This document shows positions 25,191 through 37,590 of a stretch of 64,000 nucleotides of DNA, one piece after another (positions within the stretch are counted from its first letter, which is position 1; every line of letters begins with the position of its first letter). The translations under genes were made by a program, and so were the position numbers. Origin of the DNA: Anaeramoeba flamelloides (lineage: Eukaryota; Metamonada; Anaeramoebidae); the NCBI GenBank assembly GCA_027625915.1, contig JANTQA010000057.1, positions 10,168,001 through 10,232,000 of the forward strand, read 5' to 3'. The notes beneath the pieces are model-generated. The model was not told the origin of the DNA, ran no database searches, and worked only from the letters and a program-made list of their open reading frames with translations.

Positions 25191-26726
25191 TTAAATTTGG
25201 TTATTTCTGTGTTCTAAAATTAATGAGGCAAGATAAGCAAGTTGATCAATATTTGTTGATTGTTTTGATTTTGGAAGTTGATAAGGATTAATTGTTTGTT
25301 TTCTTTTAGAAATTTCGAATTTATTTAGATCTTCAATTAATTTTTCATCTCTTGTTTGATTTTCAAACTTGTGGTGCTTTCTTTTTCTTTTTAATTTAAA
25401 ATTAATATCGAAGTGATTTTCTTTTTTTTTTACTTTTTCAATTTCTATTTCCATCTTCATAGGTGTTGGTATATATAAATGGTGAATTTTCTTCTTATTA
25501 TTGTTATCCACCACGCTCATATTGCTACTATTGTCATTTAACGACCATTGTATATTTTTAGAAACCTTAGTATTGGTGGTGTTGTTAATTTGTTTCTTCT
25601 CCTTATTGTTACCATTCTCAAGATCGATTTTGGAAAAAGTTAATGTCTCATTATTATATAACTTTGTTATTTTAAGTCCTTTTCTGAGAAAGAATAATCT
25701 CCAAGCATTTCTTACACCCGAACTTCCTTGTTTAAGTGTAAATTGTAGAGCAGCTAAAAAAGTTGATGAAAATTCTACTTTAATTAAATTAAAATTTTCA
25801 TCTCGTAGAACAACAAGATGTGGTTTTTGAAAATTCTTTTCAAATAATTTTAACCTTTGGTTTAATCTTTTCAAATCTTTCCCTTTGAGAAAAATTTCTT
25901 GTTCTTTCTGAGAAAATGAATTCCAGGCTTCAGTGTGTTTCTCTTTTGGTACAAAGGATCCTTTTTTTGCCCTTGAGCCATTTTGAAATCTTTTTCGATT
26001 TTGCATTGTAGTTTTTTCTTTTCCAGAAAAAGAATTGGATTTATTTTCATTATTGATTTGAAATTTGTTTGTTTCCTTTTGTGTAGTAGTTTTATTTTTA
26101 TTTTTTGAGAATTTTCTTTTGGTTGGGAACAGTATCTTATATTTTTTGGGGTTAAAACGATTATTTTTGGGTTTTATTTTTTTGTTTTTTTCCATTTTAT
26201 TTAAATTTCTGTTATTACCTACGTTTTTAGAACTTTCTTTTGTAATCGATTTTTTGTTAATGAAATCTAAGCATGCACCTTTTCGGAATTTTGGGTTGTT
26301 TGGGTTCCTAATTAGCCCCTTTCGATTGAAATATGAACTCAGTGTGCTCCGTAAATTTGATGATCCTGTTTGTGTTGCAACAGATAACGCTAATAAAAGC
26401 CTACTACTAATTGTGACTCTTTCCATCTCTCCTTTTTCATTATTTTTAATGGCAAACTCTTCAGGGAAATGCTTTTGAAAGGTTTCGATTCGATGATCGT
26501 TTCTATAGTCTTTACACTCCCTCAAAATCTCCTGCTCCCTTTGGGTCATAGATCTCCATGATTCAAGCTGTAAATTGGTCATCTCGCACATTTTCAATAA
26601 CCCCTTTCTTGCTCTTGACCTCGTTCGGCTTGGCTTTGGTACCCTTGGTGCGATAATGTATTCAACTTTTAATCTTGATCTTTCTTTTTGTTTCAAGTTG
26701 GCTTTTGGGTTTTGTTTGGTTTTCAT
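25191..26726 (-). CDS. Basic protein with a duplicated unrecognised ~105-residue domain
   Basis: Single exon, 511 residues, ATG at 26726. Residues about 37-141 and 251-354 are two copies of one domain. Each starts SRA(R/K)KG, then W-x3-(T/S)Q(R/K)EQEI, a K-D pair, an F-x-K-x-F segment, a Val-x-hydrophobic-SS strand and L-x-AL, and ends GSS-x2-R..F-x-RKGL. The pattern suggests a helical fold. The linker (155-250) and C-terminal part (365-511) are rich in K, N and R, with several nuclear-localisation-like clusters. I do not recognise the domain. The basic charge and the RKG ends would suit a nuclear or nucleic-acid-binding protein, which is inference. The 5' flank is T-rich like those of other genes here. 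Confidence 0.75.
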   Translation of the reverse strand: MKTKQNPKANLKQKERSRLKVEYIIAPRVPKPSRTRSRARKGLLKMCEMTNLQLESWRSMTQREQEILRECKDYRNDHRIETFQKHFPEEFAIKNNEKGEMERVTISSRLLLALSVATQTGSSNLRSTLSSYFNRKGLIRNPNNPKFRKGACLDFINKKSITKESSKNVGNNRNLNKMEKNKKIKPKNNRFNPKKYKILFPTKRKFSKNKNKTTTQKETNKFQINNENKSNSFSGKEKTTMQNRKRFQNGSRAKKGSFVPKEKHTEAWNSFSQKEQEIFLKGKDLKRLNQRLKLFEKNFQKPHLVVLRDENFNLIKVEFSSTFLAALQFTLKQGSSGVRNAWRLFFLRKGLKITKLYNNETLTFSKIDLENGNNKEKKQINNTTNTKVSKNIQWSLNDNSSNMSVVDNNNKKKIHHLYIPTPMKMEIEIEKVKKKENHFDINFKLKRKRKHHKFENQTRDEKLIEDLNKFEISKRKQTINPYQLPKSKQSTNIDQLAYLASLILEHRNNQI

Positions 26727-29700
26727 TTGAGTGTCTGTTCTTTTTTTTGGGTTTTGGTTTATTATTTTTTTGGAAAAATGATAAATAATTTGGGTTGAGT
26801 TTGAAATTTTTTAATAAATTGATAAAGTTTTAGTGAAAAAAATGGTTATAAAAATTTGGATTTTTTCTTATCAAGCGAAAAGGTTTGTGGAATTACCAAT
26901 GATATTATTAAATATTGATTTTTAATTGTTCAAAAGACCTTAAGGAGATTAACCTTTGGAAAAAATTTGTTTCACTTTTCTCTTAAAAAAATTGAGATTG
27001 AAATATTTCTGATGAAAGTTTCAGTATTATTTAACTTTTAAAAAACAAACAAAGATAATTCTGTTGAACACACTTTTGTACAATAATATTTGAATCATTG
27101 AAATGGTACAATTTTCTCAAAACTTTTTTAGAATTTGAATTTTGAATTTAAGAAAGGATCTGTTGTAAATATTTGGTCATTTAGGAGTGAACGAGAATAG
27201 GTTTGTTTCAGTTAAATTGGGAATAGAACAATCAGTTTAATTGATTGTCTTATGAATTTTTTTTGGTTTTGTCGAAATGTAATTTTTCAAATAAAAGTAG
27301 AATCAAATTTATATTCCAAACCAAAACTTTGATTGATTTTTTTTTGTGGTTTAGTTTTGATTTTACAGATTTTTCTTTTCGTAAAAAAAAATAGTGGAGT
27401 CAGATATTTTTACTTTCTGTTTTTTGTTTATTTTTGAAAAAAATTTAATTAGTACCAAATGGTGAATAAATATTGAATTGAAAATCCCATTCGATTTAAT
27501 GTTCGTTTGACATTTGTTATTTTATAAATAAAGTTCAAAGTATCAATTTTTTATTTTTTCGTTTTGAAAAAAATTTATTTTTGCATTTCTCAAACCCAAA
27601 TTCTTTTGAGAGATAGGTATTTTATTGCTTTGTGGTTCTATTTATGAAGGAGAGTGTGATTTGGTGAAAAAAAAGAAAGAAATGGACAACTGGTTTTAAA
27701 AAAAACTTTTATTTTATAAAAAATAGTGTTCTTTTCAAAACACAGACATCAATGAACAAAAATAATGGGTCTCATTTGGCTTTTTTGAAATCCCACTCTT
27801 GTTTAATGTTTAATTTGTTTTGATTGGAATTATACAAAAATTTCAAGTTTTATTTTAAGGTTTATGAAACAAAAGTTAAATTTCTGAACAAATGACTCAA
27901 ATAACAATTTTATGGAGAGTTTAAGAAGATTTGATGCTTAAAAAAAATAGATAAGAAAGAGGAAATTAAAAAAATTACTTTTAGAAGTTTCTTTCAAAAA
28001 AAAAATAGAAAAATAAATTATAAAATCTCAATTGAAAAAATTAATAAACTTTCAAAATTTCATTTAGATTTTCTTTCAAAAATATAATATTTAAGACAGT
28101 TTCACTTAAGAAATTAAATGAATAATTTGTTTTTATTTTTAAATTAAAATGTTAATTGAATAATTCAAATTTCTATTGCAATTTACAAAAGACAAAGATT
28201 AAGACATCTAAATTTAAATTTAGAACATTTTTTTTTTTTTTTTTTCTGAAATCTTACGTTTTGAATCTGAAAATTGAATGAATATTTGGAATAAAAATTG
28301 ACTTGAGTTATACAGTTTTGATTTATTTCTGAGAAATTTGATCATTTTAAAATGATCAACTTTTTTTTTTTTTTTTAATACTTTGTAATTTTAAGTTTGA
28401 ATATTTTTCATACAGTGGGTGTAACCAAAAGGAAATAAAATAATTCGTATAATTAATATTTTGACCAATTTTGGAGTATATTTTATTTTTGGAAATGATT
28501 CAATTTTTAAAAATAATTTAAACATACATTTCTAAAGTTAAAAAAAACTTTGATAAATTGTGAAAGAAAGAAAAAAAAAACTTTTTGGAATAAGTTAATG
28601 GTACAAATATATTCAAATTTTATTTTTAGTTTTATGAAAAATTTAATTTTTTTTGTTAAAATTGAGATTAAATTTTTCACATTATAAGACAATTTGTTGT
28701 AAAAAGGGATAATAAGGAAGTTTGATACACTCTATTTAAATAACCACTCAAAACAACTAACTACGTATCCAAAACTATCTTGCAATAGATTGTAAAACCC
28801 CTTTACAGTATATATTACCCTATGGGATTTATATTTAATAGAAACCCGGGAAATAATTCTTTAAATCATAGCAGTCATTTGGAAACCCTGGAAGTTAAAA
28901 AAAATGACCATTTCGATCAAAGGAGTGACTAATAAAATTAAAATAGGTTTTCACAACAATATTTTATTAATTATATAAATTAGTAAATTATAATTATTAA
29001 TGAATAACATTTAAACATTGTCCCTTTATGTAGACTTTTTATAATGCCATTATTTATGTTAAAAAATGAAAAATAAAATTTCAATTTAGAGAGTAAAAAA
29101 AAAAGATAGATGAGACTACATATAAAAAATGGTGAAAATTGATCTAATTTTCTTTTTCAAGGATTATTCAATATGAAAATTATTAAATGATGCCAGATTG
29201 ATTACACTCAGTTGAGTAATTCATGATTTCTTTGTTAAACAAAACCATTGTTTATTAAAGGTAGAAGTTTGAAAGACGAATATAAACTATTTTTCAAAAA
29301 TTTCGCGAACTTTATAATGTTAATGGAAGTGGTTTTGAGGGTTTAATTCATATTATTATCAGAAAGTAATTACAAATTTTTAGATAAAAATCGTTTTTTC
29401 TAATTTTTCGAATTTTTTTTTTTACTTTTTCAAATTTTTGTTTTCTTTTTTTTTTTTTCTTCAAATTGTTCTTTTTTTTTGGTTTTTCTTTCTTTCTTTT
29501 TTTTTAATACTTTTTTTTTACCAGAGATAATGTGGGAAAAAAAAATCTTCGAAAAGACCAATAATAACAAAAAAAACTGAAACGATCTAATATTTTTTAA
29601 AATTAATTTAATTATTGGTTAAAAAGGAACTTTTCAACTAATTTTCAGGAAACTTTTACTCATTTATGAATCGATAATTCTCATTTAAAAAATAGTAACT

Positions 29701-31440
29701 CACTTTTTTTTTAGTTTTTTGTTTTATTTAATTTAATTTTTAAAATATCAGGTAGGTATATCTTTGGAGTGATTTAAAAGTGAATGAAAAATCAGATTTA
29801 GTTATTAATTGTTCGTGAATACTAAAGTGTATATATTTTTTTTTCATATTATTATTACGGGTGAGTCACAATTTTTGAAATAGTATTGATATTCTACATC
29901 AATTTTATAGTATTCCTTCTCAACATTAAAATTAATTTGAAAAAAAAACTCTATATTTTTATTTATCTAAAGCATTATTCGGTTTTATTATTCATTAATC
30001 TGAAAAACTTGATAATACAAAAAAAAAAAAAAAAATTGTTTATTGTTTTGTCTCTTTTGGTATAATAACATTGGTTAATAATACTCAAATTTCGGATCAT
30101 TTGGATTTCCAAAAGAGATTTGGTGTGATAATAAATTAATTAAATATTTATAGAACCAAAACATGATTCGTAAAAATTAACTCAATCTGATAACTAATTG
30201 TATTTTGATTGAATAATGTGAACATCAACTCAATGATCGTAAAAAATACACTTTTTACAATAAAATACTTAAAATAATAAAATAATAAAAAATAAAATAA
30301 AATAAATAGCTTTGGGTTGGGGTAGTGTTCTTTACTCGTTTAAATTGTTTTGAGAATAATTTTAAGTTACTTTTCACAAAAAAAAAAAAGAATTAAACCG
30401 TCAAAATCCCTTTAAGTTGCCCAATTATGTACATGGACATGCCATCACTAATTGGCTAGAAATTATCAGGAAATAAGTCCATTTTATTCAATAAATCTTT
30501 TCAATTTTGTACATAAGGTATTCAGGAAAGAATAAAAATAAAAATAGACTGAAAAAACTTGGAAGTTTGCAATTTTTTCGAAAATAATAATTTTTACAAT
30601 TTAATTTTTTAATTTTATCAATTTTTTTTTCCTTAAAACTTGAATTCTGTATTATATTGGATTAAATGTCTATTTTTGGTATAAATAAAAGATACCATTT
30701 TCAGTTTACTGTCTTGACTTTAAAATGATTATTATAATTCTATCACTATAAATTATTATTCTAATATACAATTTTTAACAAAAAATGAAACTTAAAAAAA
30801 AGTTCAAGAATAATTTTAATTAGAAACAATACAAAAAATGTATAGTAAAATCATTTAACGTGACTGAAAAACTACAAAAAACACCAATATGAGAGTATAT
30901 CGTTCTTAATTGGAAAATATATGATTACCCTTTGGTTCTTATTCTTCGACAAATTCTTTAAAATTAAAAAATTTCAATTTTAATTTTTCTAATGTCACCA
31001 ATTGAAATTTAAGAGGAAAAAGTAAAAAAAAAAAAAAATCTTAAATAAAATATATTTTCGAGAATTTTATTTCCTTTTTGTTTCAATAGTTACACAAACA
31101 AGTAAAACTACACAAAATTAAAAAAAACAAATTTCTAATTTCTAAAAAGTCGATTAACTGTTCCAAATTTCAAAAATAGCAATTTATTACAAATTTAAAC
31201 TCAAAAGAGTCACTACAAATAACTGTAAAACTGAAAGTGGGGTTTTGTGAACAAAAAAACTCACAGATTCAATTGTTTTTTGAAAGTTCAATTCTCTAAT
31301 GAAAAATCAATTTATTTCTTCTCAAAACAAATTGTTTTGTTTCTTGATCTTAGAAGCAGAAATTGTTGGAAAAAAATTCATTTTAAACCTACACCTTTAA
31401 AAAAAAGAAAATATAGTAGACTAAGCACAACAATAACTTT
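26727..31440. other. Long AT-rich intergenic region with two coding-like islands
   Basis: About 4.7 kb with homopolymer runs and no recognisable gene. Two short plus-strand islands stand out: 28822-28932 (MGFIFNRNPGNN..DHFDQRSD, 36 residues) and about 30370-30476 (..LPNYVHGHAITNWLEIIRK, no ATG). Either could be an exon or a relic. The ORF at 31247-31510 is not protein-like. Confidence 0.35.
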
Positions 31441-31730
31441 TATTAACCAATCTTTAAATAATAATTTTTACTTTGATAGATCCCGTCATGAAAAAATTGG
31501 TTATTTATAAGATCTCTTAAAACCACCTCATCCTATTCCCATACTAACGAAGATCTAAATTGTATTGTTGGTTAAATTGATAACAATATAATGAATTGTT
31601 ATTTAAAGTTAACTTGTTTCTTCTTTTAATTGATCTGTACTTTTCACTTTTCAGTAAGGCTCCCAATTAAAAATGATGTTGAACTTTTTTTGAGAGTTTC
31701 ACTTTTTTTTGACCCAAATTGCTACATTCT
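31441..31730 (+). repeat. Inverted duplication flanking the SNARE gene, left arm
   Basis: Matches the reverse complement of 33040-33390: AAAAATTGGTT, GATCTC..AAAACCACCTCATC, AATGAATT..TTGTTTCTT, TTTTCAG and CTAATTAAAAAT- or CCAATTAAAAAT-type blocks occur in the same order. Identity is moderate, so the duplication is not recent. Beyond it, 31807-31877 forms a hairpin (CCTTGATTTC and GAAAAGTG arms). Confidence 0.6.
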
Positions 31731-32117
31731 TGATTTAGGGTTTTGTTATTATTTTTTTCATAATGGTTCCTTTTGCAAAGTGACAGTCATATCCTGATCT
31801 AGTGAACCTTGATTTCTCTTTTAAAAGATTCCAGAAAAGTGGTCAACAATTTCAAAGATCACTTTTCGAAATCAAGGAATTTACCAAAATTGATTTAGAT
31901 ATAAAAATAGGTTGGGTGCAATCAAAAGAAGAATAAAACAAAAGAAATTTAAAACTAAACAAAATATTTTATTAATTGATCCAAAATTGAGTTGGTAAAC
32001 GTTCCCTTTGTTTATTTAGATCAAACAAAAGATCAGAAAAAAAATTATTTAAAAAGAGAAGGAATTATTTATCAAAATTTGAATAAAAAAAAGAAAATTG
32101 ATTTTCTGGGTGTTGTT

Positions 32118-32556
32118 TAAGAATAAACTGCTGCTAAAACAATAATAAGAATAATTATAATAACAATCATTGCAATAATTAGTGTTAACTATAAGAATAT
32201 AAGAAAAAAAAATTATATAGTTTTTGAAAGAAAATAAATTGTATAAAGAGAAAGAAATAGGGTTTAATGGTTTCACCAAGAAACTGTTAAAGTGCACTTG
32301 ATAATTTGAAAAAGCCAAAGTGTTAAAAAAAACCAAAAAAAGAAGAAAATACCTTCAGGTTTTGCATACACATATTTCTTTTTAATTTTGTTGCACCTTT
32401 TTTGAATTGATAAGAGTTTTCATTTAGTTGGGTTGATCGTTCTTCAAGATTTTCAAGTTTTTCTCCTCGATCAATAACCTTATCAATGTTTTCACCCATT
32501 ATGTTTTTCACTTCGTCTACTTCTTTTTGTACTTTTGTTAGACGATCTTCTGACAT
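32118..32556 (-). CDS. R-SNARE (VAMP/synaptobrevin-type, brevin), two exons
   Basis: Exon 1 is 32556-32353 (68 codons) and exon 2 about 32189-32118, with a phase-0 intron of about 163 bp (donor AAG|GTATTT, acceptor TATAG). The 91-residue product begins MSEDRLTKVQKEVDEV and is almost entirely one SNARE motif. The zero-layer Arg is Arg30 in VIDRGEKL, matching VLERDQKL of VAMP2. Residues about 69-90 (LTLIIAMIVIIII..) form a C-terminal transmembrane anchor, followed by a one- or two-residue lumenal tail. There is no longin domain. It would sit on transport vesicles or endolysosomes and pair with Qa, Qb and Qc SNAREs. Exon 2 ends may be off by one base. An inverted duplication flanks the gene. Confidence 0.9.
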
Positions 32557-33039
32557 TTTAAAAAACTAAGCTAACAATAAAACAAATTTTAAATTTCAAA
32601 AAAATGATTTAATCAAAGAAAGCACAAACCAAATTTTGAAGAACAATTGTGGGCTCTTTTTTGATTTCACAACACTTTTTTTTTTTGAAGTTATTTCGAA
32701 ATTTTTGAAAGTATTTAACAGATCAATATTTAATACCTTTCAATGTAAAAGTTTTTGGGATTGAAAGTTTTTAAAGACTTTTAATTCAAAACACTTTTTA
32801 GCTTTTTTATTTCCAATAAAAACAGTTACACATTTATTATATATACATTATTTTGAATTTTGATAACTTTATAAAATTTTAAAATAATTCCAATTGTTAT
32901 ATGAAATAAATCATTTTTTATATCCTTTTTTTGTGATCTAAAAAAGATTTTCAAGTTTTGAAATTTGAAAAATGTTAAAATCTGGTTAAAATTTTGAAAG
33001 GTACAGAATGATCAGGGAAAAAGTTTAAAAAACTATTGA

Positions 33040-33390
33040 AACTATTTGTATGGATTATGCTATTCTCGGTATGAAATCAACTTTTCATATTTGAGAGAAG
33101 AAGTAAAGCGCAAAAAAATCCAACCCAATTTTTAATTAGAAACCTTAATAGAATCTGAAAATAAAAAGTAAAATCAATTAAAAAAAGAAACAAATTAGCT
33201 TGAAAGAATAATTCATTAGATTATTTTCAATGAAATGAACAATTTCATTTTAGATCTTATTTTGTATCAGAATTTGATGAGGTGGTTTTGGAGATCTCAA
33301 AAAATAGTCAATTGTTTGAACCAATTTTTAATATTTGATATGAAGAGTAATAAATTAAAAATCGATGATGAAAAGCAAGTATTTGTGACA
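33040..33390 (-). repeat. Inverted duplication flanking the SNARE gene, right arm
   Basis: Partner of 31441-31730 on the opposite strand. Just beyond it, 33514-33570 (GTTTCACTTTTTTTCCCAAATTG) resembles 31700-31740 in direct orientation, so the rearrangement history is more complex than one inversion. Confidence 0.55.
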
Positions 33391-35028
33391 TTAATGTTAT
33401 ATTAAGTGCTCTATTTTGTCTTTAGTCATTGATTTTTTCTTTTATTAATAGATCTTTATTTTTCTATTTTTATTTTTTGGAAAGATCATAAATAAAAATC
33501 ATAAAGTACTATTTTTTCTGTTTCACTTTTTTTCCCAAATTGTTACAATTACTTATTTTTTATTAGATTCCTTTTATTTTGTTAATTAAAGAGAATGGCG
33601 GAATTCAAACTCTATCAAACTTGATCCTTTTTAAATTTTTGAATCTTTCCTAATTTATGATGTGGAAAAGTTTTTGTTTTTAAGTTCAACTATATATGAC
33701 TGCCCAAACCAAATTATAAAAATTAAATTTTTTTCTCAAAGTTGAATAATGAAGCTTTCTAAAATCTTTAAAACAATCATTTCGAATTAATTTTGGAAAG
33801 ATCTTTTGTTTTGTCAACTTCTAATTATCAGTAAAATATTTGAAAACTTTATAATAAAAAAATCCATGTATTACTTATGAAATAGGAATATTAAGAACAC
33901 ATGTCTATCATTTATGGGGGAAAAAAAAACATAATTAGTGTTTTATTTGTATATTTAATTGCAAATATTATTTTGGGAAAAACTTGTTAAATTTATTTTA
34001 TGTTGTAAAAAGGTCGTAAAAATTTTCATTTTGAAATATTTATATATATTTCGTTCTTTTTCGACCAACAATTAATTTCAAAAAAATAGATTGATAATTA
34101 GAATTAAAATCAAATCAAAAAAAAAAAAAAAAAATCTAGTTAGTACACTGTAAAAGAATTACCCAGATAATTAAAAAAAATCTAATTTAATCTTGCTATA
34201 GGTGAATACATATTTTTGTGAACAATCACAAAATTATTTTCTTTGAAGAAGAAAATGTTTTGTATGGGTAAAGAAATGTAAAGTATACTCGAAATTTGTT
34301 TAACTTATTTTTTATTTAGCCGGAATTTAATTGGACAATTATAAATTCCATTATTATTCATGGATTTTGGTATATACACATCATCTTGGAGGATGAAAAA
34401 CCAAACAACTGAAATTAAATGTTCAATAATTATTAGAAGTATTGTGGAAAAATCAAAAAAAAAAAAAAACGGGGGGGTGGGGGTTAACTTTTAATTAAGA
34501 ACAGACAAAATCATAACCACCATTATTTTGATTAAATTAAATTAATTTGATAATTGATTATGAAGCATCATCTGAGAGTTAATTATTTAATTGATATAAT
34601 TTCATATTTCTTGTTGATCTAGTTGGATTCCACACTTCACTTAGTTTGCCCCCTTTTTTTGATTTGCTTATATAATTGTGCATCAGTATCTTGGTATTAG
34701 AAAGTAATTAATGATATTTTTCTTTTGTAACTTTTATTTCCAATAAAAATTCGGTTCAGCTAAAGGAAGAAATGTAAATTAAGAAAAATTAAATTTTTAT
34801 TTATTAAAACAACTTTAAAAAAAAAATAAAAAAAAGTAAAAAACCAAGTTTTTTGTTTGTGTTACACTAAAAAATATAACTTATAAAGTCCTTAAAAATA
34901 TACCAATGAATATAATCATCCAATTTTTTTTTCTATTTACTGATATTTGAGTATAAATGATAAAAAATCCCACTTCCTTTTTTTTTTTTTGATTTCTCAT
35001 TTTTAAAGAAATATAAAAGAAATATATT
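33391..35028. other. AT-rich spacer with a G-run
   Basis: No gene seen. A 13-base run GGGGGGGTGGGGG at 34471-34483 directly follows a run of A and is very unusual for this base composition. It has too few separate G-tracts for a standard quadruplex on its own. Confidence 0.5.
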
Positions 35029-35039
35029 ATATGTAGTTA

Positions 35040-35062
35040 TATATATATATATATATATATAT
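35040..35062. repeat. (AT)n microsatellite
   Basis: About 12 AT units just left of the ACGCGT cluster. Confidence 0.9.
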
Positions 35063-35094
35063 CACAGGTATGAAGATTTCTTTGGTGTCATGAA

Positions 35095-35123
35095 ACGCGT
35101 TTGCACACGCGTGAGCGACGCGT
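35095..35123. promoter_or_regulatory. Three ACGCGT palindromes in 29 bp between AT microsatellites
   Basis: ACGCGT occurs at 35095-35100, 35107-35112 and 35118-35123, spaced 12 and 11 bp, close to one helical turn. (AT)n tracts lie on both sides (35040-35062 and 35141-35150). ACGCGT is the MCB element bound by MBF in yeasts; a regulatory role here is only inference, as no gene lies nearby on either strand. Confidence 0.4.
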
Positions 35124-36681
35124 TTAATTCGTTTCTCTGATATATATATATAGATAGATATAAAGGTAAGAAATTTGTGTTTACATGAAAAATAAAAAGG
35201 GTGAAATCCCTATATATCGACCACCTAGTTTAATGATTTTTTTTCAAAAATTTGTGTTTACTAAAGATTTATATTTATTTAAATATATCTCAAAAATCCT
35301 TCATAATTGAAACGAAAAAAAAAAAGAATTAAAATATCCAAATAATTAAAATAATGGGTAAGAATAATTAATTGTGTATTTTTATTTTCGCTTGTTAGTA
35401 AATAAGAAATTATCTAAAAAATTTGAATTAATATTTATTTTGATGTAATTAAATCCTTTTTAAAAATAAAATTTTATGATCGATCTCAAAAAAAAAAAAA
35501 TGTAAACAAAAAAGTCAATCAATTACAATGATTTAAATTAAATTTGCCATACACTTTAATTTATCCTTCGCTGCACATGTGTTGAGTGTTTTATTTTTAT
35601 TTTTATTTGTAATATAAAATTCCCCTTTTTATGTTGTTAGAAGGAAAAATAATAATATAATATGTAAATTTGATGTCAAAATCTAAATATAATTCTTAAA
35701 AGTATTTAAAAATGAAAGGTACTTATTGCTTGTGTTCACATATTCTTTGAATTTTTTTCCACAATTTAAACAATGAAATTTTGTTAAATAATGAAGAAAG
35801 TTATAATTTTAGACAAATTAAGCAACATCGGAATTATTTGAAAGCAATTTTGTAAAAAGATAAATAATAAAAAATGAAATTATTTTTTTACAAAATATAA
35901 TAAAGGATTCCTAATGAAATAACTGTTAAGAACTAATAGTTCGGTGAAAAATGTGATAATAGTTTAAAAAATAGGGGTAAAACGGATTTTAAAGTTTCAA
36001 AAAAAAAAATAATATAATTGTATTGCCGATAAGTTGAAGGAGAATTAATATACCGAAAAAAATTACTGATCACATTTTCCAAATGAGTAATTGTGAAAAA
36101 AAAATTTTTTAAGATAATAATTATTACTTATTTTTTGTGATCAATAAAAAATATTATTGTGAGGGGAATTACAATACAAAAAAATTCGATGATCTGATCT
36201 AATTTAGAATTGTAAATGGTGAAATTTTGTGCTACATTTCTTCCTCAAATTGTAATTTACTATTAAAAAAAAATAATTATTTAACTTGGTGTTTAAATTT
36301 TTTACAATTTTCAAGACTATAAAACGCAAATCCACTTTGTATTTTTTTTGATGTGTTTTCAAAATAGAAAATCAAACTATGCTCATTCTTTATAACCAAA
36401 GGCTCACACTTAAATAGGAAGTCGTGAATTCCCTTATTTTTCTCTGTATTTTAAGGAAATTACATATTAGTTCTATATAATTGTTTTTTTCTTTGTTTTT
36501 AAGTTTTTTCATTTGCGTTTTTTCATATCCGAGAAACGAAAAGCATGATTTCAAATTAATTTGAGGACTTTTTCAAAAACAAAAAACGAAAACAACGAAT
36601 GAAACGAAAAAACATATAAAAAAAGTGAAAAAACGCGATTTTTTAAATCTTTCATTGCTTAAAACCGAAAATACGTATTAC

Positions 36682-36683
36682 CT

Positions 36684-36714
<31 letters not shown>
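36682..36714. repeat. (AT)n microsatellite
   Basis: About 15 AT units. It directly adjoins the left end of relic family E copy 2. Upstream, 36500-36645 has CpG-bearing AAACGAAAA units and inverted GCGTTTTTTCA/TGAAAAAACGC arms. Confidence 0.9.
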
Positions 36715-36720
<6 letters not shown>

Positions 36721-37245
36721 CAACAGTATCCAATTGCTAGGGGATGTGTTTAAGGTGGTTGAATAGATACTAGAAGAAAATTTTATTTTGTAAATTACAA
36801 AATTGAAATCATTATATCTCATTTTGGTTTTTTTTTTTTTCAATTTTTTATTATTTGGTATTTATTTGGCAGCTAATTCATTTGTAATTTTTTTTATTGT
36901 AATAGCAATAGTAATTCGGTAAAAATTTGTTATTCAAATGTCACTGAAACAGTGAAAATTATATAGAAAATGCTTAAATATTACCATTGGGATTTTCTTT
37001 TAAATCCAATTGTTGATCAAAATGAACCATATTATTTTACTCAATTGATCCTATTAATTTGAATTTTGAAATTACTGAGAAAATATATTGTTTTATTGTT
37101 TTATTCCAAACTGTTATCAAAAATCATTTGATGTATATCATTCTATTTTTTTTTGGATTTGTTCTTCAAAAGTTAATAAAAAACAATGATATCTGAAAAA
37201 AAATCATTTTTGATACCGGTTTGGCTGAAACACATTTAATATATA
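36706..37245 (+). pseudogene. Coding-like relic family E, copy 2
   Basis: Shares with 24434-24985 the order AATAGATACTAGAAGAAAA, TTTGTAATTTTTTTTATTGTAA, AATGTCACTGAAACAGT, GATCAAAATGAACC and GGCTGAAAC. The best-preserved protein fragment is DQNEPYYFTQL. Decayed. Confidence 0.5.
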
Positions 37246-37590
37246 TATATATAAGTTAGTTCTATTTTTATATAGTATTTTGGAGGAAATTTAGGGGTAA
37301 AAATTCCAATAAAATACAATAATTTTTCCATAATTTTTATACTTTCATTAATTATTAAATTGTTTTTTCCACAATATTTTTCTTCAAAAGAGAACATTAA
37401 ATAACAAAAAACCTAATTTTTTGAAAAAATTATTTATTTTCATCAAAGTTTAAAATACATGTGTTGGGCCTTAGTCAATAACGTAAAAAGTTGTGTTTTT
37501 TCAAAAAGTATCGAAAGAATTCAGGATTATGACCCCTTAAATTTTAAGAGAAGAAAAATACTGGTAGGATCTGATTAAAATCATTAATAA

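Noticed and set aside
34471-34483. G-run as a G-quadruplex
   Set aside because: Only two separate tracts; twelve G without enough loops for a standard intramolecular quadruplex.
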